A stretch of DNA of 64,000 bases from Pseudomonadota bacterium (lineage in GTDB: Bacteria; Pseudomonadota; Gammaproteobacteria; Burkholderiales; Ferrovaceae), in contig JAJZPN010000002.1 in the NCBI GenBank assembly GCA_021811145.1, positions 1-64,000 of the forward strand, in the 5' to 3' direction. Both the position numbers and the translations under genes were made by a program. The notes beneath the pieces are model-generated. The model was given only the letters and a program-made list of their open reading frames with translations, did not search any database and was not told the DNA's origin. Positions 29,506-38,474 of this stretch are shown in pieces (the stretch's first letter is position 1; each line of letters opens with the position of its first letter).

Positions 29506-30421
29506 AGAAAAAGGGGCTCTTAAAACTGCTCGTATCCCAATCAAAATTGTTCCTCAGGAACCATTAAAAAAACCTCATTGGATTCGTGTTAAGACAGCTA
29601 CCAGTCCACGTTTTAATGAAATCAAATCATTATTACGTGAACAACAACTGCACACTGTATGTGAAGAAGCCAGTTGCCCTAATATTGGTGAATGCTTTAG
29701 CAAAGGTACTGCCACATTTATGATTATGGGAGACCGCTGCACCAGACGTTGCCCCTTTTGTGATGTAGGCCATGGTTTGCCAGACCCTCTTGATGCCAAT
29801 GAACCACTTCATTTGGCGCAAAGTATTGCTAACTTACGATTAAACTATGTTGTTATTACTAGTGTTGATCGTGATGATTTACGTGATGGTGGCGCTGAAC
29901 ACTTTGTACGCTGTATTGAAGCAGTACGAGAATTATCACCACGCACTCAAATAGAAGTATTGGTCCCTGATTTTAGAGGACGCTTAACTCTTGCCTTAGA
30001 TATTTTAGGTAAAGCCCTACCTGATGTGATGAACCATAATCTAGAAACAGTTCCTCGTCTATATCGAGAAGCGCGCCCAGGAGCAGATTATCAGCACTCT
30101 TTAAATTTAATTAAAGAATTCAAACTGCGGCATCCCCATATCGTCACCAAATCTGGATTAATGGTCGGCCTTGGTGAAACCAATGAAGAAATTCTTGAAG
30201 TGATGCGTGATTTGAGAGAACACCATACAGACATGTTAACTATTGGTCAGTACTTACAACCTACTTTGCATCACTTACCTGTGAAACGTTATGTTACTCC
30301 CGAAGAGTTTGATTTCTTCTCTGAACAAGCAAAAATAATGGGCTTTCAACATGCAGCTTGCGGGGCGATGGTGCGTTCAAGTTATCATGCAGACCAACAG
30401 GCTCATGCGGCAGGAATTTAG
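29495..30421 (+). CDS. lipA: Lipoyl synthase LipA
   Basis: This radical-SAM enzyme inserts two sulfurs into protein-bound octanoate. The auxiliary cluster cysteines are in [13 protein letters not shown], and the radical-SAM triplet is in [10 protein letters not shown]; the RSSYHADQ end is the conserved serine ligand region. ATG at 29495 (308 aa) has GGAGG 9 bases upstream; the frame is open further back but inside lipB. It is the last gene of the plus-strand run beginning at mreB. The 92 bases after it show no clear terminator. Confidence 0.95.
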   Translation: MSVKEKGALKTARIPIKIVPQEPLKKPHWIRVKTATSPRFNEIKSLLREQQLHTVCEEASCPNIGECFSKGTATFMIMGDRCTRRCPFCDVGHGLPDPLDANEPLHLAQSIANLRLNYVVITSVDRDDLRDGGAEHFVRCIEAVRELSPRTQIEVLVPDFRGRLTLALDILGKALPDVMNHNLETVPRLYREARPGADYQHSLNLIKEFKLRHPHIVTKSGLMVGLGETNEEILEVMRDLREHHTDMLTIGQYLQPTLHHLPVKRYVTPEEFDFFSEQAKIMGFQHAACGAMVRSSYHADQQAHAAGI

Positions 30422-30513
30422 TGATCAGTTCGTTATATTCCCCGACTTGGTGTGATGATACTTACGCTTAGGTTTTGACAAGTTGAAGATCAATATAAAA
30501 ATAGAAGTGTTGC

Positions 30514-31746
30514 TTAACGATAGCGCTGGGCTATAAGTACGGCGTTATTACCACCAAAACCAAAAGAATTACTCATCACCACATCCAGTTTATCTAATAC
30601 CCGTGTTCCCTCAGATACATAATCTAAATCACAGTCAGGATCGGGGTTAAATAAATGAGCAGTACCTGGTATTTGACGATTAAGTAGACTACCCAGTGCA
30701 ATAGCCATTTCTACGGCACCCGTTGCTCCCATTAGATGACCATGTAAGGCTTTGGTGGCACTGACGGGGATTTGTTTTGCTTTTTCACCAAATACATAAT
30801 GAATGGCTTTCGTTTCACTGATATCACCCACTTGCGTACCTGTACCATGGGCATTAATGTAGTCGACATCATCAATACTGAGTCCTGCTTGAGATAATGC
30901 CAAACTCATTGCTCTTGCCTGGCCATTGGCATCGGGTTGGGTAATATGTGAGGCGTCGGTGGTATTACCATACCCAACTATCTCACATAAGATATTAGCC
31001 CCTCTTTGTTTGGCGTGTTCCTCACTCTCCAATATTAATGAAGCAGCACCTTCGCCTAAAATAAAACCCGATCGATCTTTAGAAAAGGGACGACACGAGG
31101 TTTCAGGACGCTCATGATCAGGACGGGCTAAGGTTTGTAAGGACTCCCATGCTTTCATAACACCGAGTGTTAATAATGCCTCACTTCCCCCTGCAATGGC
31201 ATAGTTGATTTTGCCATGACGAATCGCCTCAAAGGCTTCTCCTATCGCCACAGCTGATGAAGAGCAAGCCGATGAGTAAGTGGTACTAGGCCCTTTTATT
31301 TTGTGCTCTATCCCAATCTGCCCGGTTGTAGAGTTAGTCATAAACATCACAATCGTGGTCGGTCGGGGACGTGCATTGGGGTTGCTAAAAGAATCCATGT
31401 AGGCCTGTTCTAGGGTATGAGCGCCACCCATACCTGTACCCCAAAAAATCCCACCTGTTAATCCCTCATCAAGAGCGGTATTAAGTTGGGCTTGGTTGAT
31501 GGCTTCTTTGACTGCCAATAAGCCTAACTGAGCGACACGGTCCAGCATTAAACGTCTAAGTTTAGTAAATTGATCTTCCACCGGAAATAAAACAGGGGCA
31601 GCAAGGGGAGAATGCAATTGATTAACCCAAGGGATATTGAGTGCCTTAACACCTGATTGCCCCTGGTAGACTGCATTCATTAATGAAGTGAAGTCAGGTC
31701 CAAGTGGGGTAATGGCCCCGATTCCAGTCACCACAACTTTTTTCAT
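30514..31746 (-). CDS. Beta-ketoacyl-ACP synthase (FabF/FabB family), stand-alone
   Basis: A condensing enzyme (410 aa) with a complete catalytic triad: Cys161 (YSSACSSSA), His300 (NAHGTGTQ) and His335 (KALHGHLMG). It is the last gene of a three-gene operon with its own acyl carrier protein (6 bases upstream) and a hydrolase. The usual fab genes (fabH, fabD, fabG) are absent here, so this is probably not the housekeeping FabF but a second ketosynthase for a special acyl chain. The product is unknown. Confidence 0.9.
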   Translation of the reverse strand: MKKVVVTGIGAITPLGPDFTSLMNAVYQGQSGVKALNIPWVNQLHSPLAAPVLFPVEDQFTKLRRLMLDRVAQLGLLAVKEAINQAQLNTALDEGLTGGIFWGTGMGGAHTLEQAYMDSFSNPNARPRPTTIVMFMTNSTTGQIGIEHKIKGPSTTYSSACSSSAVAIGEAFEAIRHGKINYAIAGGSEALLTLGVMKAWESLQTLARPDHERPETSCRPFSKDRSGFILGEGAASLILESEEHAKQRGANILCEIVGYGNTTDASHITQPDANGQARAMSLALSQAGLSIDDVDYINAHGTGTQVGDISETKAIHYVFGEKAKQIPVSATKALHGHLMGATGAVEMAIALGSLLNRQIPGTAHLFNPDPDCDLDYVSEGTRVLDKLDVVMSNSFGFGGNNAVLIAQRYR

Positions 31747-31752
31747 GGAATA

Positions 31753-32007
31753 TTAGTTATCAGTAAGACTAATACCTTGTTTTTCCATTGCCGCATCAAC
31801 CTCTTTGGCAATATCTCCCACTGTTTTGATGGGAACGGGTTCACCACTCATCTTGAGCTTAAACCGATCTTCCAACATAAACATAAATTCAACAGTGGCT
31901 AATGAATCAACGCCTAGCTCTTCTAGTTGAGAATCAGGTTGTACTTGCTCTTGTGTCAAACCGAACTCTTCAACGAGCATTTTTTGTATAACAGGTAATG
32001 AACTCAT
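31753..32007 (-). CDS. Acyl carrier protein, operon-specific
   Basis: An 84-aa carrier with the phosphopantetheine serine in LGVDSLATVEF (Ser35) and an acidic helix II. Its sequence and its C-terminal tail (MEKQGISLTDN) differ from the highly conserved fatty-acid AcpP (DSLDTVEL core, about 78 aa), so it is likely dedicated to the adjacent ketosynthase. Spacing is 6 bases to the ketosynthase and 12 to the hydrolase. Confidence 0.9.
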   Translation of the reverse strand: MSSLPVIQKMLVEEFGLTQEQVQPDSQLEELGVDSLATVEFMFMLEDRFKLKMSGEPVPIKTVGDIAKEVDAAMEKQGISLTDN

Positions 32008-32019
32008 GAATACTCTTTT

Positions 32020-32853
32020 CTAGCTAACTAGCAACAAATTAGTTTTATTCTGCACATTTTCTGGCAGTGATTGACCTTGAATAAAGCTAAGCGTCTCCTG
32101 AGCTACTCGCTCCTTCTCAAAATCCATAGTTATAATATGATAACAGTTATTTAGCAGTACTTTCTTAATCACTGTTGAAGAAATACTTTTTTCAATCTGT
32201 TCTGCGTTCTTGGGACTGGCCAAGTCATCTTCAATAGCATGTATTATAAGGGTTGGGGCAGAAATTTTGTGTAATTTCCGTCGCACGCTACGCATTAATC
32301 TTTCAGACTCAACCACTCCTGTCAGCGGAGAAGCCGATGAGCCTATAGCTGACGATCCCTTTTTTTCCATTTGATGCGCTACCCATTGACGAATTCTCTC
32401 ATCCTTAAGGCCGTAGGGCGGGCGCTCAGTCAGTGACCAGAAATAGCGTATTGGCGTGTAATATCCAATAAACTTGAACCATCTCAACCAGGTCACATTC
32501 CAACCATCATAACGCAGCGGTGCTGAATATAAAATCAATGAATGAATATCAGGACTTCTTTTAGCTGCAAGTTCAAGGCATAAATCAGCACCTATACATA
32601 ACCCTGCCACACTCACTTCGTCATATTCACGCTTTAACGCATCAAAACGTGCTTCAACCTGTTCTAACCAATGTGGCCAATTGGTGGTATTGTTCGCTTC
32701 CGGATTATCAAACACTGAATAGCCTTGTATATTGGGAATACATACACTGTATCCTCCTTGAACATTCAGTTTACGTCCAATATATTGCAATTGCTGAGGG
32801 GTTCCATATAAGCCATGCAGTAGCAATACTGCTGATGACTTTTTCCCCTTCAT
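32020..32853 (-). CDS. Alpha/beta hydrolase with cysteine nucleophile
   Basis: An alpha/beta-fold protein (277 aa) that opens VLLLHGLYGTPQQL, the oxyanion-hole region. The nucleophile elbow reads GLCIGA, with Cys86 where esterases have Ser. The acid is in IHAIEDDLA (Asp209 or 210) and the base is His239 (NCYHII). A G-x-C-x-G elbow is known in dienelactone hydrolases and PHA synthases. It heads the operon with the ACP and ketosynthase, so an acyl-thioester chemistry (hydrolysis or transfer from the ACP) is the leading guess. There is no signal peptide. Confidence 0.75.
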   Translation of the reverse strand: MKGKKSSAVLLLHGLYGTPQQLQYIGRKLNVQGGYSVCIPNIQGYSVFDNPEANNTTNWPHWLEQVEARFDALKREYDEVSVAGLCIGADLCLELAAKRSPDIHSLILYSAPLRYDGWNVTWLRWFKFIGYYTPIRYFWSLTERPPYGLKDERIRQWVAHQMEKKGSSAIGSSASPLTGVVESERLMRSVRRKLHKISAPTLIIHAIEDDLASPKNAEQIEKSISSTVIKKVLLNNCYHIITMDFEKERVAQETLSFIQGQSLPENVQNKTNLLLVS

Positions 32854-32933
32854 ATATATCGTATTAATAATCCACTCCTACCCGTACAACCATATCAAAA
32901 CAAGCCCAATTGTAACATTATGTAAAGAAAACT

Positions 32934-34025
32934 TTACACATTAAATCTAAAATGCATGACGTCGCCATCACGGACTCGGTATTCTTTACCTTCTAAACGC
33001 ATTTTTCCGGCTTCTTTGGCACCAGACTCTCCTTTGCAGGCAATAAAGTCTTCAAAACCAATCACTTCTGCACGTATAAAACCACGCTCAAAGTCATTAT
33101 GTATCACTCCAGCAGCTTGAGGTGCGGTGGATCCTGCTCGTATTGTCCAGGCTCTCACTTCTTTGACACCTGCAGTAAAGTAAGTTTCCAATCCAAGCAG
33201 TTTATATACACCTCGAATTAAACGGTCTAAACCAGGCTCTTCTAACCCCATATCAGCAAGAAAGAGTAATTTATCTTCATCGCTTAAATCAGAAAGCTGC
33301 GCTTCAATAGCGGCACAAATAGGGACTACAGGGGCTTTTTCCTGCTCGGCAAAGGCCTTTACTTTATCCAATAAAGGGTTGTTTTCAAAGCCACCCTCAG
33401 CAACATTGGCTACATATAAGGTGGGTTTAGCTGTGATTAAGCACAATGATTTAATCAATGCTTTTTCTTCTTCATCAAAACCCATTGCTCTAACGGGAGT
33501 TCCTTGATTTAGTTTACCTTGAATTGTTTCAAGAATTGTCAGTAACTTTACCGCCTCTTTATCCCCTGCTCGGGCTGTTTTTTGAGCACGTTGTACGGCT
33601 TTTTCAACAGTCGATAGGTCAGCCAAAGCGAGTTCTGTATTAATGGTTTCAATATCACTAATGGGATCCACATTACCTGATACATGAATCACGTTGGGAT
33701 CCTCAAAACAACGCACCACATGGGCAATGGCATCCGTTTCTCTTATATTTGCTAAAAACTGATTACCTAATCCCTCCCCCTTAGAGGCACCAGCCACTAA
33801 CCCTGCGATATCAACAAACTCAGTTACAGCGGATAATATTCTTTCAGGAGAGACAATGGCTGCTAATTGATTAAGACGTGGATCAGGGACTTCCACAACA
33901 CCTACATTTGGCTCAATAGTACAAAAAGGGTAATTTTCTGCTGCAATTTGCGCTTTGGTTAACGCATTAAATAATGTTGATTTCCCCACATTGGGTAATC
34001 CCACAATCCCGCACTGTAAACTCAT
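32934..34025 (-). CDS. ychF: Ribosome-associated GTPase/ATPase YchF
   Basis: An Obg-like P-loop NTPase (363 aa) that binds ribosomes and prefers ATP. Walker A is [29 protein letters not shown] is the switch region; NVAE replaces the NKxD guanine motif, which explains ATP use; the C-terminal TGS domain ends [15 protein letters not shown]. It is usually next to pth, but here a SYLF protein separates them. A weak hairpin (TGTAAAG / CTTTACA) overlaps the stop codon. Confidence 0.95.
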   Translation of the reverse strand: MSLQCGIVGLPNVGKSTLFNALTKAQIAAENYPFCTIEPNVGVVEVPDPRLNQLAAIVSPERILSAVTEFVDIAGLVAGASKGEGLGNQFLANIRETDAIAHVVRCFEDPNVIHVSGNVDPISDIETINTELALADLSTVEKAVQRAQKTARAGDKEAVKLLTILETIQGKLNQGTPVRAMGFDEEEKALIKSLCLITAKPTLYVANVAEGGFENNPLLDKVKAFAEQEKAPVVPICAAIEAQLSDLSDEDKLLFLADMGLEEPGLDRLIRGVYKLLGLETYFTAGVKEVRAWTIRAGSTAPQAAGVIHNDFERGFIRAEVIGFEDFIACKGESGAKEAGKMRLEGKEYRVRDGDVMHFRFNV

Positions 34026-34041
34026 AACTTATCCACCTAAA

Positions 34042-34599
34042 CTAACGATAAATTTGAGTGATCTTAGATCCCTCAAGACTCAAGTCAAACATTAATCCCT
34101 TATTAGAAAAAACAAAACCAATTATGGGTTGATTTAATGTTTGCGTATCAATTTTGCCCCCTGCACCCAGGGTTGCTAGGGCTACACTGCCGTCAACACC
34201 AGCTTGCCAACCTGGGCTACTGCGAAAACGATCCAATGCTGCTTGTTTCATAAACAAGATCACTGCACTGTGTGTTTGCACACCCATTTGAAAACCAAAT
34301 GAAGCTGAGGCAATACTGTAATAGGCCACTGTCCGGCCACCAACGATTAATGCGCCTTCGCCGTAGGAGCCGCCTAAGCCAAGGCCTGCTTTAATAATTT
34401 GTGGAAATACCAAATACCCTACTGATTGTCTCATCAATTCATGACCAGCTGATGAATACTGGTAAAAATGTTGCTGTGTTTCTTTTACTTCCGCATCAAT
34501 TTCTTGCCTTGATTCAGCGTGCGCTGACAAAGTTAATACCATATAGGTACATAGAAACAATACTAACGAACCCATCTTTCCTAGAGACCGTGCCATCAT
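34042..34599 (-). CDS. Secreted SYLF-domain (Ysc84-like) lipid-binding protein
   Basis: A 185-aa protein with a signal peptide (hydrophobic residues about 8-25, cleavage near AHAES) and a single SYLF/Ysc84 domain: SAGHELMRQSVGYLVFPQIIKAGLGLGGSYGEGAL, shortened here to its ends, with the conserved glycine-rich core. SYLF domains bind phosphoinositides in eukaryotes; in bacteria they are envelope proteins of unclear function. The start overlaps the pth stop (TAATG) and GGGAGG precedes it, so it is coupled to pth. Confidence 0.82.
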   Translation of the reverse strand: MMARSLGKMGSLVLFLCTYMVLTLSAHAESRQEIDAEVKETQQHFYQYSSAGHELMRQSVGYLVFPQIIKAGLGLGGSYGEGALIVGGRTVAYYSIASASFGFQMGVQTHSAVILFMKQAALDRFRSSPGWQAGVDGSVALATLGAGGKIDTQTLNQPIIGFVFSNKGLMFDLSLEGSKITQIYR

Positions 34600-35186
34600 T
34601 ATTTGCCTCCCTTAGAATGAAGTAATTTCATTACCTGCTCTTTTGAGCCGCTTAAAAACTCAGGGATCACTTGCTGTGCTTTATCCATCGCTTCATCAAT
34701 CTGTTCTGACTCAATTTTGGTTGCTCGATTAAGAACATAGTCAGCCACTTTATGACGCTCACCTGGGTGACCAATACCAATTCGTAACCGCCAGTACTCA
34801 GACTTTGATAAAGCACGTGTTATATCCTTTAAGCCGTTGTGTCCGGCGCTGCCCCCACCAAATTTAAACTTTATTTCACCTGCTGATAAATCAAGCTCAT
34901 CATGAACCACCAGTATGTCAGAGGGATCAATACGATAAAACTGCGCAAAAAGAGATACCGCTCTACCGCTAGCGTTCATAAAAGTATATGGCTTTAATAA
35001 CCAAATGTCTTGTTGATTGATCCGTATGGTTGAGACTTGTGACTGGAAGCGTGATTCATTTGACCACGTTCCTTGATATTCTTGATTGAGGCGATCAACA
35101 AACCAAAAGCCTGCGTTGTGGCGCGTGGCCTCATATTCCTTACCAGGATTTCCTAGACCCACAATCAAACGCACAGTCGACTCCAT
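34599..35186 (-). CDS. pth: Peptidyl-tRNA hydrolase
   Basis: It rescues tRNAs from stalled peptidyl-tRNA. The family sequence LIVGLGNPGKEYEATRHNAGFW includes the catalytic His23; KPYTFMN, VVHDELDL (aspartate) and FKFGGGSAGHNGLKDI follow. The length of 195 aa is standard. It stands between the rplY terminator and the SYLF gene. Confidence 0.96.
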   Translation of the reverse strand: MESTVRLIVGLGNPGKEYEATRHNAGFWFVDRLNQEYQGTWSNESRFQSQVSTIRINQQDIWLLKPYTFMNASGRAVSLFAQFYRIDPSDILVVHDELDLSAGEIKFKFGGGSAGHNGLKDITRALSKSEYWRLRIGIGHPGERHKVADYVLNRATKIESEQIDEAMDKAQQVIPEFLSGSKEQVMKLLHSKGGK

Positions 35187-35198
35187 GAGACACGACTA

Positions 35199-35235
35199 AA
35201 GAAAATGGGCAAAGAAGTAAGTATCTTTGCCCATT
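35199..35235 (-). terminator. Intrinsic terminator after rplY
   Basis: A perfect 12-bp stem (AATGGGCAAAGA / TCTTTGCCCATT) with an 8-base loop lies 15 bases after the rplY stop. On the minus strand it is followed by TTTTCTTT. It separates prs-rplY from pth and the genes beyond. Confidence 0.85.
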
Positions 35236-35249
35236 GGTTCATACAGCGA

Positions 35250-35900
35250 TTACTTTTCAGTATTTGGTGCTTTTTGGTTTGCTGCAGGGACGTCAGCAGC
35301 TGATACAACTGGTGCGCTATCATCTTCAGCTTTAGCAGCACGTGGGAGTACAGCCGATACAACAGCAGGGTTTTCCCCTTTGACTACCGCTACAAACTCA
35401 ATACCGTTAGGTGCTTTCACATCAGCCAAATGGAGTGAATGACCAACAGTTAACTCTTTTAAATCAACTTCAATGAATTCAGGTAAGTCTTTTGGCAAGC
35501 ATAAGACATCCACTTCGTTGAAAATATGACTAATAATCGCTCCTGACAATTTTACTGCAGGAGAAATATCACCATTAATGAAGTGTAAAGGCACTTTCAT
35601 ATGGATTTTTTCATTGGCACTTACGCGCTGAAAATCCACGTGTAACACAATAGGTTTGAACGGATGCATTTGTACATCGCGTAATAAAGCCTGTTCTGTT
35701 TTGTCATCCATTTTCATGGTGAGAATAGATGAATGAAATGCTTCCTGGCGTAATTTATGAAAGATCTCGTTGTGATCTAACTCAATAGCTAGAGCATCAG
35801 CCCCTCCACCATATACGATGCCAGGTACACGTCCCTGACGGCGCAGGCGGCGGCTCGCTCCAGTGCCCTGTACGCTTCTTTGGGTTACTTTAATTTCCAT
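35250..35900 (-). CDS. rplY: 50S ribosomal protein L25, Ctc form
   Basis: A long-form L25 (216 aa) that binds 5S rRNA. The N-terminal L25 domain has RRLRRQGRVPGIVYGG and the C-terminal TL5 domain has DLKELTVGHSLHLADVK. An Ala-rich acidic tail ends the protein, as in many betaproteobacteria. It is downstream of prs in the conserved ispE-tRNA-prs-rplY-pth order, and followed by a terminator. Confidence 0.95.
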   Translation of the reverse strand: MEIKVTQRSVQGTGASRRLRRQGRVPGIVYGGGADALAIELDHNEIFHKLRQEAFHSSILTMKMDDKTEQALLRDVQMHPFKPIVLHVDFQRVSANEKIHMKVPLHFINGDISPAVKLSGAIISHIFNEVDVLCLPKDLPEFIEVDLKELTVGHSLHLADVKAPNGIEFVAVVKGENPAVVSAVLPRAAKAEDDSAPVVSAADVPAANQKAPNTEK

Positions 35901-35964
35901 GATAATTTCCTTTAATTACAATTTATAAAACCTCACTATCCGCGACCAGATAATAAGGGTACAA

Positions 35965-36915
35965 CTACTCCATAAATAACGAACTGACCGAATCCTCATC
36001 GCTGATACGACGGATTGTCTCTGCCATTATTTCCGCAATACCTAACTGACGAATCTTTGTACATTCTGCGGATAACTCAGATAAAGGAATGGTATCCGTT
36101 ACTACTAATTCATCTAAGGCAGAATCCTTAATTCTATTAGGGGCATTCCCCGACAACACAGGATGCGTGATATAAGCTAATACTTTGTTAGCACCATGGG
36201 CTTTTAAAGCAGCGGCAGCCTCACAAAGGGTGTTTGCCGTATCCACCATATCATCCATAATTAAACAGGTTTTACCAGCCACATCACCAATCACATTCAT
36301 CACTTGGGCGACATTAGGTTTAGGGCGACGTTTATCAATAATTACTAAGTCAGCTTCCAGTCTTTTAGCAACCGCCCGAGCTCTAACCACCCCTCCCACA
36401 TCAGGAGAAACCACTGTCAAATTGGGGTATGCTGCACGCCAAATATCCCCCAAGAACACTGGAGTGGAATAGACGTTATCAACGGGAATATCAAAAAAGC
36501 CTTGGATTTGATCAGAGTGTAAATCCATAGTTAGCAATCTATCCACACCCACACCCTGCAACATATTAGCCACTACCTTGGCAGAAATAGCCACTCGTGC
36601 TGAACGGGGACGACGATCTTGTCTGGCGTAACCAAAATAAGGAATAGCTGCGGTAATTCTGGCCGCTGAGGCACGACGCAAGGCATCAGTCATCACCATA
36701 ATTTCCATCAAGTGATCATTGGTGGGGGCGCAAGTTGACTGAAGAATAAAACAGTCCTTGCCGCGGACATTCTCAAGAATCTCCACCATCACTTCACCAT
36801 CACTAAAACGGCCAACGGTAGCTCTACCAACTGAAATATTTAAGTGATTAGCAACTTCACTTGCGAGCTTTGGATTGGCTGTTCCAGTAAAAACCATTAA
36901 ATTAGCGGATGACAT
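35965..36915 (-). CDS. prs: Ribose-phosphate pyrophosphokinase
   Basis: It makes PRPP from ribose 5-phosphate and ATP for nucleotide, histidine and tryptophan synthesis. Seen: [17 protein letters not shown] near the start, the flexible loop [11 protein letters not shown], and PRPP-binding [15 protein letters not shown]. The length of 316 aa is standard. It also supplies PyrE and, with IspE beside it, forms a common cluster. The adjacent tRNA-Gln lies 44 bases upstream. Confidence 0.97.
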   Translation of the reverse strand: MSSANLMVFTGTANPKLASEVANHLNISVGRATVGRFSDGEVMVEILENVRGKDCFILQSTCAPTNDHLMEIMVMTDALRRASAARITAAIPYFGYARQDRRPRSARVAISAKVVANMLQGVGVDRLLTMDLHSDQIQGFFDIPVDNVYSTPVFLGDIWRAAYPNLTVVSPDVGGVVRARAVAKRLEADLVIIDKRRPKPNVAQVMNVIGDVAGKTCLIMDDMVDTANTLCEAAAALKAHGANKVLAYITHPVLSGNAPNRIKDSALDELVVTDTIPLSELSAECTKIRQLGIAEIMAETIRRISDEDSVSSLFME

Positions 36916-36959
36916 GGAACCCTCAACAACCTCTAACTGTTAGCACGTTTAAATAAAAA

Positions 36960-37034
36960 TGGCAGGGGAGGTAGGGATCGAACCTACGAATGCCGGAATC
37001 AAAATCCGGTGCCTTACCACTTGGCGACTCCCCT
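36960..37034 (-). tRNA. tRNA-Gln (anticodon TTG)
   Basis: A 72-base cloverleaf plus encoded CCA. The acceptor stem is AGGGGAG / CTCCCCT; the anticodon stem CCGGA / TCCGG holds loop TTTTGAT with anticodon TTG. The T-arm is GTAGG TTCGATC CCTAC. It sits between ispE and prs, the usual place for tRNA-Gln in many beta- and gammaproteobacteria. Confidence 0.97.
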
Positions 37035-37039
37035 GCTGT

Positions 37040-37876
37040 TTATAACCAGTCTCGCAACGGATGATAATCCATACTGCGAGCAATAAAACCAGTGTACTGT
37101 TCGGGCTTGGTAGTCCAGGCTTGACGAGCTTCTTCTTCACTGTCAAAAGCCACAAAACAAGAGGTTCCTGAGCCAGACATTCGGGCATCCCCCCATTTTG
37201 ATAACCACTCCAATAACTGCCCTACTTCAGGAATACGTCTTATTACGACAGGTTGCAAATCATTGCGCCCAACTATTCCTGAAAAGTCTGACATTTTGAC
37301 GGGTTGTGCATCTCTTGTCAATTGTGGATCGCGAAAGACTTCCGCAGTACTGATCCCAATTCCAGGGTTTAATACCAAAAACCAACGGGGAGAAACATGA
37401 AAAGTATGAAGAATTTCTCCAATTCCTTCCATAAAAGCGCTTTCTCCTCTAACAAAAAAAGGCACATCTGCTCCTAAAGTGAGGCTAATTTCCTCTAACT
37501 CCTGCCTACTTGCGCTTAAATCCCAAATTTTATTTAAGCCCATCAAAACTGTTGCAGCATCTGAACTGCCCCCACCCAAGCCAGCTCCCATAGGAATTCT
37601 TTTTTTGTATGAAATCTCCACTCCTGCTGTCACAGAACAGCGTTGCTGTAATAACCGAGCCGCTTTGACGACAAGATCATTCTCTTCGTTGACAGAATAC
37701 TCGCCTACCCGATTTATCTTACCGTCCTGCCTTAGAGTAAGAGTAATCTCATCATTAAAATCAAGAAAAGTCATAAGAGACTGCAAAAGATGATAGCCAT
37801 CCTCTCGTCTACCGATAACGTGTAAAAACAAATTTACCTTAGCAGGGGCCGGTAACGTTAAAGTGTGGGTCAACAT
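37040..37876 (-). CDS. ispE: 4-diphosphocytidyl-2-C-methyl-D-erythritol kinase IspE
   Basis: A GHMP kinase (278 aa) of the MEP isoprenoid pathway. Motifs are PAPAKVNLFLHVIGRREDGYH, the ATP-binding MGAGLGGGSSDAAT and RMSGSGTSCFVAF near the end. It lies 1 base after lolB and 5 bases upstream of the tRNA, probably in a shared transcript that yields the tRNA by processing. Confidence 0.96.
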   Translation of the reverse strand: MLTHTLTLPAPAKVNLFLHVIGRREDGYHLLQSLMTFLDFNDEITLTLRQDGKINRVGEYSVNEENDLVVKAARLLQQRCSVTAGVEISYKKRIPMGAGLGGGSSDAATVLMGLNKIWDLSASRQELEEISLTLGADVPFFVRGESAFMEGIGEILHTFHVSPRWFLVLNPGIGISTAEVFRDPQLTRDAQPVKMSDFSGIVGRNDLQPVVIRRIPEVGQLLEWLSKWGDARMSGSGTSCFVAFDSEEEARQAWTTKPEQYTGFIARSMDYHPLRDWL

Positions 37877-37877
37877 A

Positions 37878-38465
37878 TTAGCGTCTTACAATATGCCAGC
37901 GGTCAACAAAGATACGAATTTTAATCGTACCTTGCGTAAGATTGATTCGCTTAGGTAGCCATTGGCCGTTAATGTTTTGCCATTGCCCATAAGCGATAAG
38001 CCAGTCATCCTGTTTTATAGACAAGAGCCTACCCTCTTTATCATGAGTGAGCTCTGCCGGGCTTTGCGGCCAAGTTAACCCCACTATCCACCAAGGCATT
38101 CCATCTAATGGAAGAGGATAACCCAGCATCTGGTTAGTGACTTCCTCCACATTGTTTGCACTCACTACCTTGTCACTAGATAAACTTACTTGGGTATGAT
38201 CGGGACGGTGAATTAACTCAGCAACAGTAGTCCCCAAGGGAGACAACAATACTACCTGCTGCTGAACAAAGTTACCTCGCCACTCAATAGAGCCACTATC
38301 GCTGTGATCACTGTCCACCACCACCAAACGGCCCATAAAAGAGACATGGTTAATAGCACCAACTCCATCCACTTGATCTTGCGCGACTTCAAATGTGTTA
38401 TGGGTAGCACAACCCGCAAGGATTATTACTACCCATATAATGAGATAACTCTGCTTAAACCACAT
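37878..38465 (-). CDS. lolB: Outer-membrane lipoprotein receptor LolB
   Basis: LolB accepts lipoproteins from LolA and inserts them in the outer membrane. The signal peptide has lipobox LAGC (cysteine near residue 19). The mature part has the LolB-type pattern SFMGRLVVV, WRGNFVQQQVVLLSPLGTT and LPLDGMPWWIVG. The length of 195 aa is typical. Sequence conservation in this family is low; the synteny lolB-ispE strengthens it. Confidence 0.9.
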   Translation of the reverse strand: MWFKQSYLIIWVVIILAGCATHNTFEVAQDQVDGVGAINHVSFMGRLVVVDSDHSDSGSIEWRGNFVQQQVVLLSPLGTTVAELIHRPDHTQVSLSSDKVVSANNVEEVTNQMLGYPLPLDGMPWWIVGLTWPQSPAELTHDKEGRLLSIKQDDWLIAYGQWQNINGQWLPKRINLTQGTIKIRIFVDRWHIVRR

Positions 38466-38474
38466 ACATCAAGT

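Noticed and set aside
30422-30513. Promoter-like TTGACA near 30476 after lipA
   Set aside because: The nearest TATAAA is only about 13 bases away and no plus-strand gene follows.
30514-31746. Calling the ketosynthase the housekeeping fabF
   Set aside because: No fab neighbours and a divergent, private ACP; kept as an unnamed second ketosynthase.
32921-32938. Hairpin TGTAAAG / CTTTACA at the ychF stop as a terminator
   Set aside because: Stem is short and AT-rich and no U-run follows on the minus strand.
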